64,000 nucleotides of DNA, from contig CM056583.1 in the NCBI GenBank assembly GCA_029721435.1, forward strand, positions 72,539,120 to 72,603,119, written 5' to 3'. The translations under genes and the position numbers were made by a program. The notes beneath the pieces are model-generated. The model saw nothing but the letters and a program-made list of their open reading frames with translations. It made no database searches and was not told the DNA's origin. Source of the DNA: Gymnothorax reevesii. Taxonomy: Eukaryota; Chordata; Actinopteri; Anguilliformes; Muraenidae. Below, one piece after another: positions 11,911 through 25,100 of the stretch (within the stretch, counting starts at the first letter, position 1; the number at the start of each line of letters is the position of its first letter).

Positions 11911-13460
11911 GAGATGTTCGCGTACATGTCTGATGTTTCACCCCTGTGGTTTGCTCGGATGGCCCCCGCAGGGATAAGCCTTTTCACCGAACATCCAGGC
12001 AGACAGATCTCAAGCTGCAAGTGTTTGAATTCAGTTCAAGCCACTCTTGTACTTGTTACAGACATTATGCGCTTTATCTGGTTGTACTGCTGTTGTGGTA
12101 CCTATTTAGGCCTTTAACCATTTGTACAACCTAATATATATTGACCTGCATATTCCTCCTGTATTGTATTTGTACTATTAATAACCTGCACGGCTAATTT
12201 TGTCTCAATTTTTGTTTACTATTTTTACAACCGGGAATAAATAAACACTGTTTGGCTGTCATTTGGAATTAGAAAATACTTTTCTTCTCATTTTGCTGGA
12301 AACTCATTTGATCTTCTTGGTACTGCGTGTCTATGGCTGTCTATTACTGGCGAAAAACAGATTGCGTCTGTTGTGAGGATTGCGCATCGATCCCTCGAAA
12401 AGGAGACAGAAACAAGCCGTCTCCCAGACAAATTGACCCCTCGTAAAGCATTGCGCTTTCACAGAAAATGTCTGATGGCCTCAGCTTGGCTGCATATAAT
12501 TGGGTATAAAGACAGGAGCACATGTCACTGTTTTGACAGGAAACTGATCTAGTTTGATATTTAAAGCTTATATGAAGCACAACAGCATATTCCTTGAAAT
12601 TGCTTAGTACAGAGCATTAGCATGTCTGTCAGAAAGCCTGTTTAAATCTCACCATGAATGTAAATTGGCCAAGGGTTGGGGAAACTGCTTTTCTGGAGTC
12701 CAGCTATGGCACATGGTGCGATGATGGTATTGCTTGGCTGGGTTGCGAGATGGAGAGGGAGAGCAAGTGATAAGCTTCCTTTCTTTCCCCGTGACACCAT
12801 CCATAAATCACATTACGGACCGCTCTCTTGGTGGCATGCCATGCGGTGACCTCTCGTGTTCCTGTTCGGATCGCATCTCAGGAAGGAGGCCTCGGCTGAT
12901 TCCACTCCTACCTATTATCTCTCTGGTCAGGATCCTCTGCTTGGACTGACAATTAATAGTCATTAGCCTGAACAACCGTGCCAACGCGCAAGGGGAGATT
13001 CCTCGTCTACTACAATGTTAACACTCCGTTCCCTGTTTCCTAAAACAAGGACTTTGAGGAATAGTGTCTTTCCTTTCGGAAGCTCTTCCCTGTCAATTAG
13101 CCATTGATTTTGCTTTGACTCAAGATGTCTTTCCTTCTCATAGTTCACTGAGCAGCTTGAATTTCATTTGGCGAGCGTTCTTCCAGGGGTTTCCATTGAC
13201 GAGGATATAAAAATTATGCAAAAATCACCATTTCTTTCACTCTTGCAGGCTTTTGGTTGGAGACGGTACGCTTATACCAGTTTCCTCAACGGAGAAAAGC
13301 AGCCTTTTATACCCATCTGCCTCCTAACCTTCCCTTTAACTAATAGTAGGCATTCATCTTGGGGATTACCCTTTTCTTTGCCGATACAAGACCTTTGTGA
13401 CCTAGACTGTGGGACTCTCACATTTAATGACTGGGCCGTGGAATGATCTTTCCCACTCCG
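11911..13460. other. No gene seen
   Basis: Short frames only, none with a recognisable domain. The part from 12780 to 13010 is more GC-rich and contains GACAATTAATAGTCATTAGCC, which could belong to the same class of candidate regulatory sequence as its neighbours on either side. Confidence 0.45.
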
Positions 13461-13479
13461 CTATGCTTGCGAGTGGCTT

Positions 13480-13650
13480 TTCCGTCTGTGGCCTGACCCC
13501 CAACCCAGTAAAAATCAAGCGCCCAGATTAGCCTATGAATTAATTCAGCCTTAATTGGGGGCACCATGGTGACATTAAGATCAAATTGGTCACAATTCAT
13601 TTATTTGCATCATTTTGCAGCTGCTGTGATGCTTCAGATCAAAGATGCCA
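13480..13650. promoter_or_regulatory. Candidate conserved non-coding element
   Basis: Dense cluster of transcription-factor-like cores in about 150 bases: ATGAATTAATTCAGCC, CCTTAATTGGGG, an ATTTGCAT octamer-like element (near 13602), and a CAGCTG E-box (near 13618). No frame or repeat explains the sequence. The combination resembles known vertebrate enhancers. Function and target gene are unknown. Confidence 0.4.
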
Positions 13651-15570
13651 GAGGACTGGCTTGAATTGCATAATCTTGGTCCAAAATTAATTCTGTGATT
13701 TGTTGGTCCACATTTACATGTTGTGTTGTAGCAGAGGACTTCAAGTCCAACCCATTGGGTATGAGTATTGTTTATGATACCAGTAGGTCTTCATATCGGA
13801 AGAGTTTTGATCAAAACAAAATCTTTTTTGTGGCTATACCTTCTTGTTTCACAGAATGAAAAACTGGGAAACTTGAAGTGTGATGTTTGCTCAGAAGGTG
13901 CAAAAGTTATGGTGGTATGAGACTAGTGTGAGCTCTAAAATTCAGCACAAGTATTAACCTTTGGTGATTAACATGGGGTCAGATGATACGATGGCATGTT
14001 TCGAGTCCAATATAATCAAATGCGATTTTGTATCATTGCATCTTTACTTGCCAATCAGTGATATTTTAATTCCTTTGTTTTTCTGTATTTTCATAACCTT
14101 TCTATGCAGTTGCATGTATTTTTGCTGTATTTACAAGACCATTGTTCTCCATTTTGCCATTTTGCTAGACTTAGCTGTGAACATTTTATGGTCTGCTGCT
14201 ATCAGAGCTTCTTTTTATTTTCTTTTTACTGGGGAAAATTCTCTTTGACATATTCTCAAGATGACATTCTCCTCTAATGATATGACAGATATAGGGAAGG
14301 GTTAACTGTGAGCACGACAATCAAATGAATGTTGGCAGCCATGGAGCCCCTGGTAAAATGTCTACATTCAGAATAAAACTGTCTGAGTGCTGCAGACATA
14401 GCTGCAAGGCAAAGGGAATTACACTGTCATGCTGAGGATATGGAATTTCTGCGATTTCTTTTTGTCACATATTTGAAGTCCATCCAGGGGAGATTTACAT
14501 GATGGGATAGCATAGGGTAAAATATTAACTGTATTTAAAAAAAAAAAAAAAGATTAAAAAGCGCAGTGTGTTAATGTAAATTGTATTGCATGCGGTCATG
14601 ACTTAGGGGATTCTTTGAGACGGAGTTCACATGCGTGTGCATGTATTTGAGTGAGTGGGCGGGGCAGAGCAGAATTGCAAACAAAGAGGAAGTCTACATA
14701 TTTGCATACTACATATTCATTTCAGTTAGCCATGTAAAGCAGTGTGTCTCTTGTCTCTGTGTCTGAGTGTGTGTGCTTGTTCCATTGATCAAGAGCAGGT
14801 TTATAGGCAGAGTGAGAAACTGGCTGTTAGAGATGGACTCCAATCCCATGTACGAAGACTATTTGCGATTGGACTAAAACCCTCTGGTGATGAAGCTATT
14901 TCATAGAATTATTCCCTACTTGCACTGTGCCACAATTTGTTATATTCTGAATACTGTAGATTTTTGAGGGTATTCCATTGTGATAATTTAACACAAAGGT
15001 GATGTTGTTTTGATGAATAAAAATGTGTTAACCTGATAGTAACTCTGGCTTAAGACATAAAGAAGATTGTATTAAACTAATGGAAGCTTTTATGGAGGAT
15101 TTTGGAAATTTCTGGGTGGAAGAGCGACTACTGTAGATCAACAGTTTAACTTGGGGAAACTGAAAATCATTCCAACAGAAGGTCTGTTTTATTAACCCAT
15201 TGTCTGACATGGATAATAATAGCCTTGATTCTTTTAATGTGCTGACTTCATTCTGAAACCCAATCCCATTGTCTAACGGTGTTTCAGTATGAAATATCTA
15301 CATGGAGGTGGGATTGACTAAAACAAAGTTATTTGTTAATTTTCCTAAAAAAGTAGCATTGAATGGGCACTCACCATTTTTTAGAAAACTTTTCTAGGAG
15401 CTCCTGCTATTATTGAGTGGAGTATAAAGTAGTGTGGCTTTTTGACTGATCACGATCCTGTATCCTTGCTATATTTGTGCATCTTCAGAAGGATGTGTGA
15501 GCTACAAGAACCTCGCAAGTATCAGAAGTTTCATACAAGGTCGGGTTTAACCTCCAACCCCCCCCCAGAC
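13651..15570. other. No gene seen
   Basis: AT-rich, with an A run near 14538-14552. No supported exon, RNA or transposon. Confidence 0.5.
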
Positions 15571-15576
15571 CCAGGC

Positions 15577-15640
15577 ACATACACACACACACACGCACAC
15601 ACACACACGCACGCACGCACACACACACTCACACCCCTAC
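15577..15640. repeat. (CA)n / (CACG)n microsatellite
   Basis: Alternating CA dinucleotides interrupted by several CG steps, preceded by a C run and followed by a C-rich segment. The short frame through it is a repeat artefact. Confidence 0.9.
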
Positions 15641-16418
15641 CCCCTTCCCCAAGTCATGCCGTGCTTATTCAAGCCAAAAGTGCAAAAACAATGGCTTTGT
15701 GGCAGGGGTTTGGGAGAGTTAGACTGGAATAATTTGCCTATTCACACTTAATTACATGCGCGGTGCATTTTGGCAGAGTCCATCAAGAATACTGAAATAT
15801 GTTATTGTTCCATTTTAGGACTCTTATCTGCACTCGGGTCATCAAAAGCTGTTTATTGCATTCTGAAATATGGCATGTTAAGGTGAAGGATTATAGTTAT
15901 GGTCTAATCCATTTAAGGGTCTTCTTAGATCGGGGTTCTGAGTACGTTGCTGAAGGAGTGCAGATGGGTGGGTTTGGGCGTCAGTAGCTTTACGTTTTCT
16001 AGCTTCTAAACTTTTAAATGATGCTCATTCGGTTGTTAGTGTGACCGTACAGCTCCATAAAATTATTATTCATTAATTTCAGTTTAATTTTTACTGGTGT
16101 TTGGCCAACTTTTTATGTTAAACCATCAAGATGTTTGATCACTTATTTGTGGTTTGTGAGTCCTTAGTACATCATTCAAATGCGGATAAAACAATCATCC
16201 CTTTTAATTTTAAGTGAGGGTATCCTGCTTGGAATTGAAACAATTTTTACAAAAACTATTAATTGTTGGTTCACTTTTCAAAAGCATATGCATAGACTTG
16301 ATTTTCACTCACGGCACAGATATCCAGATTATTTTTTGAGGTTATACCTGTTTGTTTATTCTTGGTAATAATTTAGATTAATGAAACTGTTATAGTTCAG
16401 TAGAGTAAATAAAATGCT

Positions 16419-16420
<2 letters not shown>
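15641..16420. other. No gene seen
   Basis: AT-rich DNA between two CA/TG microsatellites. No supported feature. Confidence 0.5.
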
Positions 16421-16421
<1 letters not shown>

Positions 16422-16456
<35 letters not shown>

Positions 16457-16510
16457 CACACACTTTTTTTTATATACACACACACACACGCACGCACGCA
16501 TGCACGCACG

Positions 16511-16556
<46 letters not shown>
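16422..16556. repeat. Inverted (TG)n-(CA)n microsatellite with CG-rich core
   Basis: About 30 bases of TG repeat lead through GTATACACAC and a short T run into a CA array with CACG, GCATGC and a CGCGCGCGC core, then back to pure CA. The TG arm and CA arm are reverse complements and could fold into a hairpin. The alternating purine-pyrimidine sequence favours Z-DNA. Confidence 0.93.
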
Positions 16557-16558
<2 letters not shown>

Positions 16559-17380
16559 TATGCTTGCATACTTTAGGAGTGTGTCCTTTTATCCATTGAA
16601 TTACTTTTTTCTGTTTTCCGGTCAGTCACATGCCATTTCCTCTTCGTAATGTTTTAAACTGAGACTTGTTTGTTGTGAAGTCTCGTACGTATGACTTCTA
16701 ACAGGCTAATGGCTTTGAATGTGTTTTTTCACCCTTGTGACTTACAGTATTGATGTCACAGTGATGAAGCTAAACGTCAGCCACATGTCTGTCGACAGCT
16801 TGAGTGCTCAAGTTTATCTTTCCCAGTTATTGCTGGGTTATTCCCTCGGCTTGCCCAACCAACTTACTCAATAAAATGGTGCGTTCATTGCCCTGTACTC
16901 TCCCAGTGTCAAAATGTTTCTTTGTCATAATTTTTCATTTTAGTATTAAATGACAAAATCCAGTCTAACCCTGCATTTATTCAGTTTGTGAAGTAATCTA
17001 ATTGCAGCTCTGACATGAAGAAAGTCACATGGGTGTATGGACAGTGCATTAGACCTGACATGTGGATAACGCATGCGATCCGCAGCATGTGCGCATTACC
17101 GTAGTTTTGTTCTCGGAGGGTCTTGGCGCAAGGATGACATGGAGGACTGTTGTGGTTTTCGCCCGCACTGGTGCCCCCTGTCACGCTTACTTTATTATGA
17201 CATGCAGGTCATGAGCTGCGGTTCTGCCGCCTAGTAGCTGCTACTTGGAATAGCACCACGACGTTTCCTGTCCGCCAGGCCCCACTTTTCCTGTAGCGCA
17301 GGGAGAGACAGTTTACACCCACCCAACATACTACCATCTGTCTTTGTAATTTCCCCCGTCTCAACATGCGGAGGACATCC
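16557..17380. other. No gene seen
   Basis: Composition shifts from AT-rich on the left to GC-richer on the right, approaching the CpG-rich block. No supported exon. Confidence 0.45.
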
Positions 17381-17399
17381 TTTAAATATGATATGAGTG

Positions 17400-18450
17400 C
17401 TCCTGTACAGAGCTGTGTGGTAAGAAGGGGAGAGGGTGGGGATGTTTATGGGCTTGTCCGTGGTAACTCAGGGGGCCGTTCGTCTTCAGTTCCCAGAGAC
17501 CCGAGACCCCCGGCCCCAAGCTCCACTACTCGGGGCGCCTCGCATGTGCTGTTTGTAGACTTAGTCATGCTGCGATGGTTTATCGTTACCCCGCTACCTT
17601 TGTGTTAATCGCACCATGATGACAGACTGGTCCCCTGGGCCGTCTGAGCAACATGAAAAGCGGCTTCCCCAGCTAAATCTCCCATTCCGCCAACCCCCCA
17701 CCCCCCGAAAAAGAGCGCCGCTCACCGGAGCTCCAGGGGCCAGGCCACCCGCTGTTCATTACAGCCCAGCGCTGCGGAGGCTGATCGCGGGGCCCCCGGC
17801 GGAGACGCCTGCTCTGCTCGCTCCTGGAAGTCCTCGCAGATGGAGATAATAAGAATTCACTGGATGCCCCTCTTCCTCCAAACACAGAAGATGAACTTAA
17901 AATGATTCAATAATTGAGCCATGAGCAACCATGTAGGTTAACTCTCCTTTCTCTGGTTGCATCTGCCAAACCTCAGAACCAGTTTGAATGAATTTATCCA
18001 TTTCCATCAATTTACTCTCAGGCAGTTGAGGTGGAAATCGGTTTTTGAAACTGCAAGAAGTAGCTGAATGTGCTGTACTATTTTCAGTGGAGTTAATGTT
18101 GTCGGCGCTGGCTGCGTGCTGGTCTTTTCGTCGTGAGCCGTGACTCTGAGCGGTGAAGAGGCCCTTGCTGCTGTTGTGGAATTCGCTCTCATGTCCTCAT
18201 CTGTCCCTCTTCGGCCCGCCTCCGCCTCCGTAATTCCAGACTGCGCACCCGCAGCCCAAACAACAGGTCCGTTTGTTCCCCCGCCTCAGCCGACATTGGC
18301 AGTGTTTCCGCCATCGGGTGCCAAGCCCGAGGTCCTCCCCATGCCAGCCGCCCATGTGCCCGAGCCGCGCCGCTCGCTCTCTCGCTGTCCGCGGACCCTG
18401 TTCCCACTGTTTCCACTGCCGGGCCCGAAACATTTTTGCAGTCGCTGCTC
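17400..18450. promoter_or_regulatory. GC- and CpG-rich block, possible CpG island
   Basis: Two sub-blocks, about 17680-17840 and 18190-18420, are rich in CG dinucleotides (for example AGCGCCGCTCACCGGAG and CCGAGCCGCGCCGCTCGC), in contrast to the AT-rich window. A GT donor-like site (GAGAAGGTAAGC, near 18525-18536) follows the right sub-block. Frames on both strands are open for up to 120 codons, but these are expected in GC-rich DNA and show no recognisable domain. It could be an alternative promoter with a non-coding first exon on the + strand, a distal enhancer, or an orphan CpG island. Confidence 0.4.
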
Positions 18451-18539
18451 ATGTACAGCACTGCCTTGCAGTCCCATCCACGTGACTGGTCAGCTCCTTT
18501 GAATGACCGTTAATCTGTAGATACCGAGAAGGTAAGCAA

Positions 18540-21500
18540 TGAATGACTATGCTGTGGTCTCTCATGAAAGGAATTTCTTGTTTGAGGAGAAATCTGTATC
18601 GCCCTGAGCTTCCTATTTCTCGTAAATAAAAACAGCGTTGTAGCTGAAACCCTAGTCGGTAAAGCCCTAGCCATGTGCTCATTTACTACCCAAGTCTGTG
18701 GTCCTGGTCTCCCACTGAGTCATAATGGGGAAAATGTCTTTCCTCTACTAGGGCGTAGTGGCATTTTCCCACAACTTTTCTCCCTCATGTTCGTTGTCTG
18801 AGGATGTGCCATGTCAAATGCCCATTCCGTGATATAAAAGGAGAATAAAATTGTAATTCTGCTGCTCCTAAAACCGGCATAAGTCGATAAAAAAGGCTCT
18901 TTCAGCATCTGCCTTCAATAGAGATATGACATGAAGACACATGTTGAGTGTTACCTACATGACATGGAATATGTATAATAAGGGTTAAAATAGACCATGA
19001 AATGCTTTTATCAAGAAGCCGTGGCTCCATATGTTTATTTTGCTCTATGGTGGCCTTCTGATCACATAAAGCAGAGCAGACCCACTGTATAGGATTTGGT
19101 ATTTGGGAAGGAAATTGCTGGAGCACTCACTTTTAGTATCCTTAGATTTTGTTTTGGATTTTTACATTATTTTAGTATTTTAGTGGAGGAGTTTCAGAAG
19201 ATCAAGACCTCTTCATTGAGTTAAGCTGAAATGTAGTCGATGAAAATGGTTTACCTGTCGGACCGCTAATAACTCTTTTACTCGCCTCATTCAGCCCTCT
19301 GGTCAACTCCAATAGATCTGTTCAGCACTTAGATGAGGGGTGCACACATCAGTGCCCATTATTAACTCTGAAAATAATCCCTGTCTCGGCGCGTACACTA
19401 CAGAGATCATAGAGATGTGCTAGCACTGAACATGGATGCTGTCGCGCTCCGAACGCATAACTGTGTCGAGCGTAAAGTGAGTGGGAGGGGCCAAAGGGGT
19501 GGCAGGATCGTCTCAGCAGGAGAAGACTGAACATACAGCTTCCCTGTGATATCAATCACTGAGTCCATGCTGCTCAGTGTAGTATGTTCCCACACCACTG
19601 CCATCAAAGAGGAACTGGGCAATAGGGCGAGGCATTCTCTGGTAAGCAGAAGGCATTATAAAGTAAGTAATCTTCTCTGTCTGGTACATTACCCCTGAAT
19701 GAGGTCTCTGGGAGTCTGAGGGCTCGAGGAGGATGCTCTCTGGCCCTGGGATACAAAGGGCCGATATGGTCAGTCACTCTCACACTTTAAAGGGGAAAAA
19801 AGGAAAAAGAGTCCGCCCCACTCCTTCCTCACCTCGCATTTGATGTGTTCTTTGACAAGTGAGCACACCCGCTTCACAAAGACCACTTGAACCGCCTGAC
19901 TAGCGGGCCACGGCAAAGAGAGAGAGAGAAAAAAAAAGCCGGGTTGTGGCCATCTCAATCCAAGTGGTGCGTGCCTTGTCTGGAGATGCATATGCGCAAT
20001 TAAAAAACTTTACTTTTGTCTCACTATACTTTCAGCAAAGGCTTCAATGTGCAAAAGAACATTTGTATTTTAACGAGAGCAACCCGATGTCTTTTTTTTT
20101 TTTTTTCCCCCCTTTTTTTGTATGGACTGGTTTTTAGTGAGGCTTTGGGAATGACTACGTGTATGATAACAGCATCTTAATGCTTTTGTAACAACTGATA
20201 TATAAAAATACTGGATAGCAACTGGAAATTTTCTCCTTGCTTGTCTCCACTTTGCGGGTTTTTTGGAATTTGACCGCCCGGCATTAGGATGGCACTGTGA
20301 ACCGAAAATGCTCGTTTGGCTTTTGCTTTCAATGACTATATATGTGTCTCCTGAAGATCTGCGACTGAGTAAGAAGGCCATTTTCTGGCTGTTAACGGAG
20401 CCCAAAATACAGTTCACACATTTGTGAATAATTAGTCTTGTCTCGCAGATAACACTGACTGTTTTAAATTGAAGAATTGAAAGCAGTGGTAGGCGATAGA
20501 CATTTTTATGTTGACATTAATCATGCCCACTCAGATTTTCTGCTCTATGAAGAATGGAGAAGATTTTCAAATTCTCGTTCACCTGACTGCCTAATATATC
20601 TTCATGTCTTCACAGCAGTTGGCTTCTCCTGTAGTGGTGTCAGACCAAGACAGAGCACCGCCCTTTCACTAACCCCTACAGTTCCTGTTCCCCGTCAGAG
20701 TAAATACTGATAGTGTCTGGGCATTCGATCTGTGGCTTTCCCCACTTTTAGAATTTGACAGGCTCACAATAGGGCGGCAGCACGGACAGAGCATGCTCAG
20801 TCATGCCCCCTGCCATGACGACACTCTCACTTTAAGTCTCCAGGAGGGGAAACGCAATGTTCGTCTTCCGAGAATCTAGGCGCGTTTGACGGTGGTCATA
20901 TTCTCATCAAGAGCTTAGTTCCGGTTTTGGGGGGAAACGGAATGCTGGGTAGTAACTTAGAAGATGTCATAGTTTCTTTTATGTGAGATGTTAAATACTT
21001 TTGCAGTGACAATGCTATGAGATTCAAGTTCCTTTTATTACTTTGAAAACCAGGTGTCCCTGTTTGATTGCATTAGCTTGGAATAACAAAGTTATGCAGT
21101 TACCCTGGTTGGGGTTCGGCAGCGTCTGTTTTTTCATACCTTCATAGCATGCTGATATGACCAGGGTATATGATGATATTTTTGGGGGGGAAAAAAATAT
21201 AAACGCCTAGCTGCTGGTGTGAGAAGTCATTGTGGCATATATGACATTGTCTAGCCTACAATGCAACAATACAATTTTAAGCTTGTGTCCATTTTTTTGT
21301 CACGTCTCGTGCACAGACAGGCTGCCATAGGCTTTTAATTATTTGCGTATTTAAATCCAATTGCCAACTTTTTTGGCCAGGCAGTGTATAGGAACTGGTT
21401 TTGCAGTTGTTGCAGTCATACTTCCTGAGCGCCTCATTCACATCCCATTCGATCATTAGCTGAACTGAAGGAGTATGCAGTAAATAAATCACACTCATTT

Positions 21501-21600
21501 GAAATTTGGTTCCAAAATTATAGAAAATATTACATTATTAAATGTAAATTCAAATGTATAAAATTCAAGTCAATTTTTCCAGTGGCACAAGAATCTTGCC
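18540..21600. other. No gene seen
   Basis: No supported coding or RNA gene. A T/C-rich tract lies near 20089-20120 and a G run at about 21183-21190. Short frames only. Confidence 0.5.
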
Positions 21601-21611
21601 GCACTCCTGTC

Positions 21612-21900
21612 AAGGGAGACTTGATGGCACAGTGGTTTGGTGTGCTGACTTGGGATAGGAAGGTCCCGAGTTTGAGTCCTTGCCATGGCTTTCCCAGTCT
21701 GTTATTGGGCCAAAATGCTTCATCAGTGCCCCACTCTACCCAGGTGTACAATTTAGTACTGGCAAATGAGAGGAGAAACCTGACTAAATGCTGAGGTGTA
21801 ACCTGCGACGGACTAGCATCTCGTCCAGTGGGACTTCCAATACTCATAGTTGCTTCATGCTACAGAAACTGGAGTTAAGCACCTTCCTGGACATGCCACA
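21612..21900 (+). repeat. tRNA-headed SINE
   Basis: The head carries an A box TGGCACAGTGG (21625-21635) and a B box GAGTTTGAGTCC (21668-21679) at normal pol III spacing. The body includes CCTGCGACGGACTAGCATC and ends near CTGGAGTTAAGCACC, which I recall as a segment repeated in many fish genomes. It is degenerate and unlikely to be active. The right end is set only approximately. It runs almost directly into the hairpin repeat at 21955. Confidence 0.7.
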
Positions 21901-21954
21901 ATTGTCCACATGCTTTGGACAGACTGTACCATCATATCTTCTTTATAGGTTTCC

Positions 21955-22130
21955 TTTTTACCCTCGGCCCGACTTCAGGCCGAAGGGTATTGTCATCAGT
22001 TCGTCGTCTGTCTGTCTGTCCGTGTGTGCACCGTCAGGCCGAGGGTGTTCAAACGCGGGCGTTTCTGGTTTTTTTCTCTTCTTTGGATGGAACGGAAGGG
22101 TGGTGGGACAGCCATGGTCCTCCATGAGAC
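21955..22130 (+). repeat. Hairpin plus GTCTGTC dispersed repeat, copy 1
   Basis: A GC-rich hairpin with arms ACCCTCGGCC and GGCCGAAGGGT (21960-21988) is followed by TATTGTCATCAGTTCGTCG and about five GTCT units (to 22022). The order hairpin, then ATA-GTC-ATCAGT, then GTCTGTC repeats recurs at 41778 in this window. A 191-codon frame across this repeat and the adjoining SINE is judged spurious. Confidence 0.65.
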
Positions 22131-25100
22131 ACCTGATCTCTGTCTCACACATTGGTTGTCGTGGTGGGCTGATAATTCACTGTGTCAATGATATCCCAAT
22201 GGCGGTTTCAACTCCGAGGTTGAAGATTGGCGAGGCAGGGCTTTGCGCTCTTAACAGGAATGGCACTGTAAGAGCAGACAGTCTTGACAGAGAGCAGTCT
22301 TGGGTCCTAGAACACCTCAACTCTGTCTGGATCAGTATGAAAAAAATGCAAGATCGAGAATGAGCACTCAAAAATACAATATTTTTCAATGAGACACAAT
22401 CACATGGGAGAGATGTTGAGTGTTGGCATTCCCATGCCTCATTTAAAGTGAATATTTTGTTGGGGGGGGGAAACAATCCTGTCCGTTATGCAGACAGGCT
22501 AGATCAAGTTGACCGAGTTTTTTTTTTTTTTTTCTTTCCTTCCCTCCCCTCCAAAAGATTGTTTTGTGACTCAAAGACAATAGCCATTTTGTCTTTGTGA
22601 CAAAAAGCGGCATACTCAATCCATTTTCTGGGGATATTGCTCTCCGTTTGCAGGCACGAATCGCAGTTGCCCCAGACACTATTGTGCTGCACTTGGCAGG
22701 ACTGTGCAGAGCACCCGGCAAGAAAGGTCATCCCGATGGTCACAAGAAGCATTGTTGTACTGAGAGACTTGCAAATATCCACTGAACTGTGGCTTCCGTG
22801 GTTTCCTTCCACCTGTGCCACATCCACAGTGACTTCATAGAGCTTGGTATTCAGACATGACATTTGTAAACATACGTTATTAATACATCTTCCCTTAGGC
22901 AAATGGCTGCCTCATGGGTGAAGAGAATTAACTTTTGAGCTGGTTTAAAAAGAGCCCGTGGGTCTACACCTGAGCATTATGAAAAAAATTTATTTCAAAA
23001 ACATTGCTGTGGGCCACATCATGCATCAGACCAGCTTCAACAAGTCTCAAAACAGTCTCAAGCAGCAACAAACGCATGCACCCGAACAAGTATTCCTGGG
23101 GTCGTGTTTATTTCCTTATGAATGGAGAGGGTGGGCAAAATGTCTACAGGCACAGGTGTTTTCAGACCTATGGCAGTGCTACCTGTTTTCATGTCTGTAT
23201 TTACGGCAATCAGTGACGAAAGTGGCCACAAGTGACCAAGTAGAATAATTCCGGAAGACACTTATCTGTTGTCCAAAAATGCTATGTTGGCACTGGGTTG
23301 AAATTTCACTGTTATTGACTACTGTGTTCTCTTGATGGAGCCTTTGGGCACTCAGCGTACGTTCCTTCAAGTCTTTGTCCATGATTTGTAATTTTCAATG
23401 TCTTGAAAAGTCTCTCTGAAAGAGTAAGCATTTATCGGTCTATGACCTGGTTTTTAATTTTTTTATGGTGCCAATCAAGCAATATACCCCAGTCTTTGTA
23501 TATTGGGCCCTGAGAAATGGCTACTTGTGGGTACTGTGGTTTTGTTTGACCTTACTCTATGGTGCTTATTGTGAATCCAGTCGCCACTTAAATTGTTCTT
23601 TGTGGCATGAGATGGTGGGTCCTGTATTGGAATATTTGTTTCTGGAAAACCGTTTGCAATGGTGTTCTGTCTTCCAACGTTTCTCTGTACAATGTATGCA
23701 ACACAGCTTTGTTCATTTCAAGTAAATGCATCATGCAGATTGTATGACAAAGTTTCATTGTGAGGTCTTAGATGTAAAAAGCTGTAGCCTACATTCTGTG
23801 AGTTGGTTTGGCAAAGGATGCCCGGTGAACAATCATCCCCATCTTCTTGGCTTTGCTGCACACTTGGTGTTTGACGTATACAAAGAATAATAATATTTTA
23901 CTATTTCTACCTTGCCTTGAGGATTGTGTTGTGCAAGATGCTGTTTGAGCTCCGTTTTCCGCAATAAAGCCAAAACTTACACAAGTCACGTCCACATGGG
24001 ACTAATGGGGTGTGTTAAAAAACCTTCAGTGATGTGATTTAACGAGATTCACCCTGCTTGGGGGGCTCTGGGTTGTGTTAGAGGAACAGTAAGTACATTT
24101 GTGCCATAGAGCCTGTGCCTAAGGACTCCTCAGCGGTACTGCCAGACATACCGCTGACATCTCTCAGAATAGTCTGTGTCGGCAGATTATATTTGGGCAT
24201 TCATTGTCTGGAAATGTAACTAATCATTCTGTTCTTGAAAGCAGAAATTATACATCTCAGACGATGTGCGACTCAGACGACGAAAGTGAAGTCTCTCTCT
24301 TATAGTTTGAAAGGTAGACACACTATCTTTTTGGTCTGTTTAGTATTCATACCTGATCTCCACACTAGACATTTTTTATTAAATGTTAAAGTTGTGGAGA
24401 GAGTTGATCAAGTATGTGGTGTGTTAAAAGAGGATACTGACAGATATGAATTTCTTTGACTGTGATTTATGTTTATATTGCACACGTACTTCAGGAAATT
24501 TGGTGGTGTGCATGCTTTTGTGCATATGTGTGTGCTGCTCAAAATTCAGATGAGTCCATCATCTGTTCTTCCCTCAAGGGTGCATAAAATGCAGGTCACC
24601 AAGTATGAGCCAGACGTTACAATGTTATTCCGTCGACTGCTAAAGAGCACTCATCTTGGTCGCATAGCAAACTAACATGCCCGTCTTTTTCATTTTTTTC
24701 TTTGTTATTCTAAATTGTTTTGACAACCGTATTTGTGAATATCCCGTTGTTCTGTAGTCATATAGTTTCCTTAGCTATGTTCTCATTAATAATGTGTCCC
24801 GCAACACTCGGTGATAAATGATATTTATATATAGTTTTCTGGTTGCCTGAAAAAAATGCCTGCAGTTTTTTTAATTTTTTTTTGGCATGCTAGGAGATTC
24901 TGTTATTTTGTTTTCTGTTTTGAGTTTAGCCTGGGACATGCACGTAGTTCAAGTCTGAGCTGTGATATTACCAAGCGTTTTATATTGATGATACTCATGC
25001 TGAAGGCATAGTTTTGAAATACTATAGCTTTATAATGAATCAAATCTCTACATAAGCCTTCAAACTATTTGTAGCCCTGAGGCCTGTCGTTAACTAGAAA

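Noticed and set aside
18140..18502. 120-codon Pro/Ser-rich frame in the CpG-rich block
   Set aside because: Long frames on both strands are expected from GC-rich composition; there is no domain and no supported splice pair.
21788..22363. 191-codon frame
   Set aside because: It runs from a SINE tail through a hairpin and GTCT repeat into unrelated sequence, with no domain.
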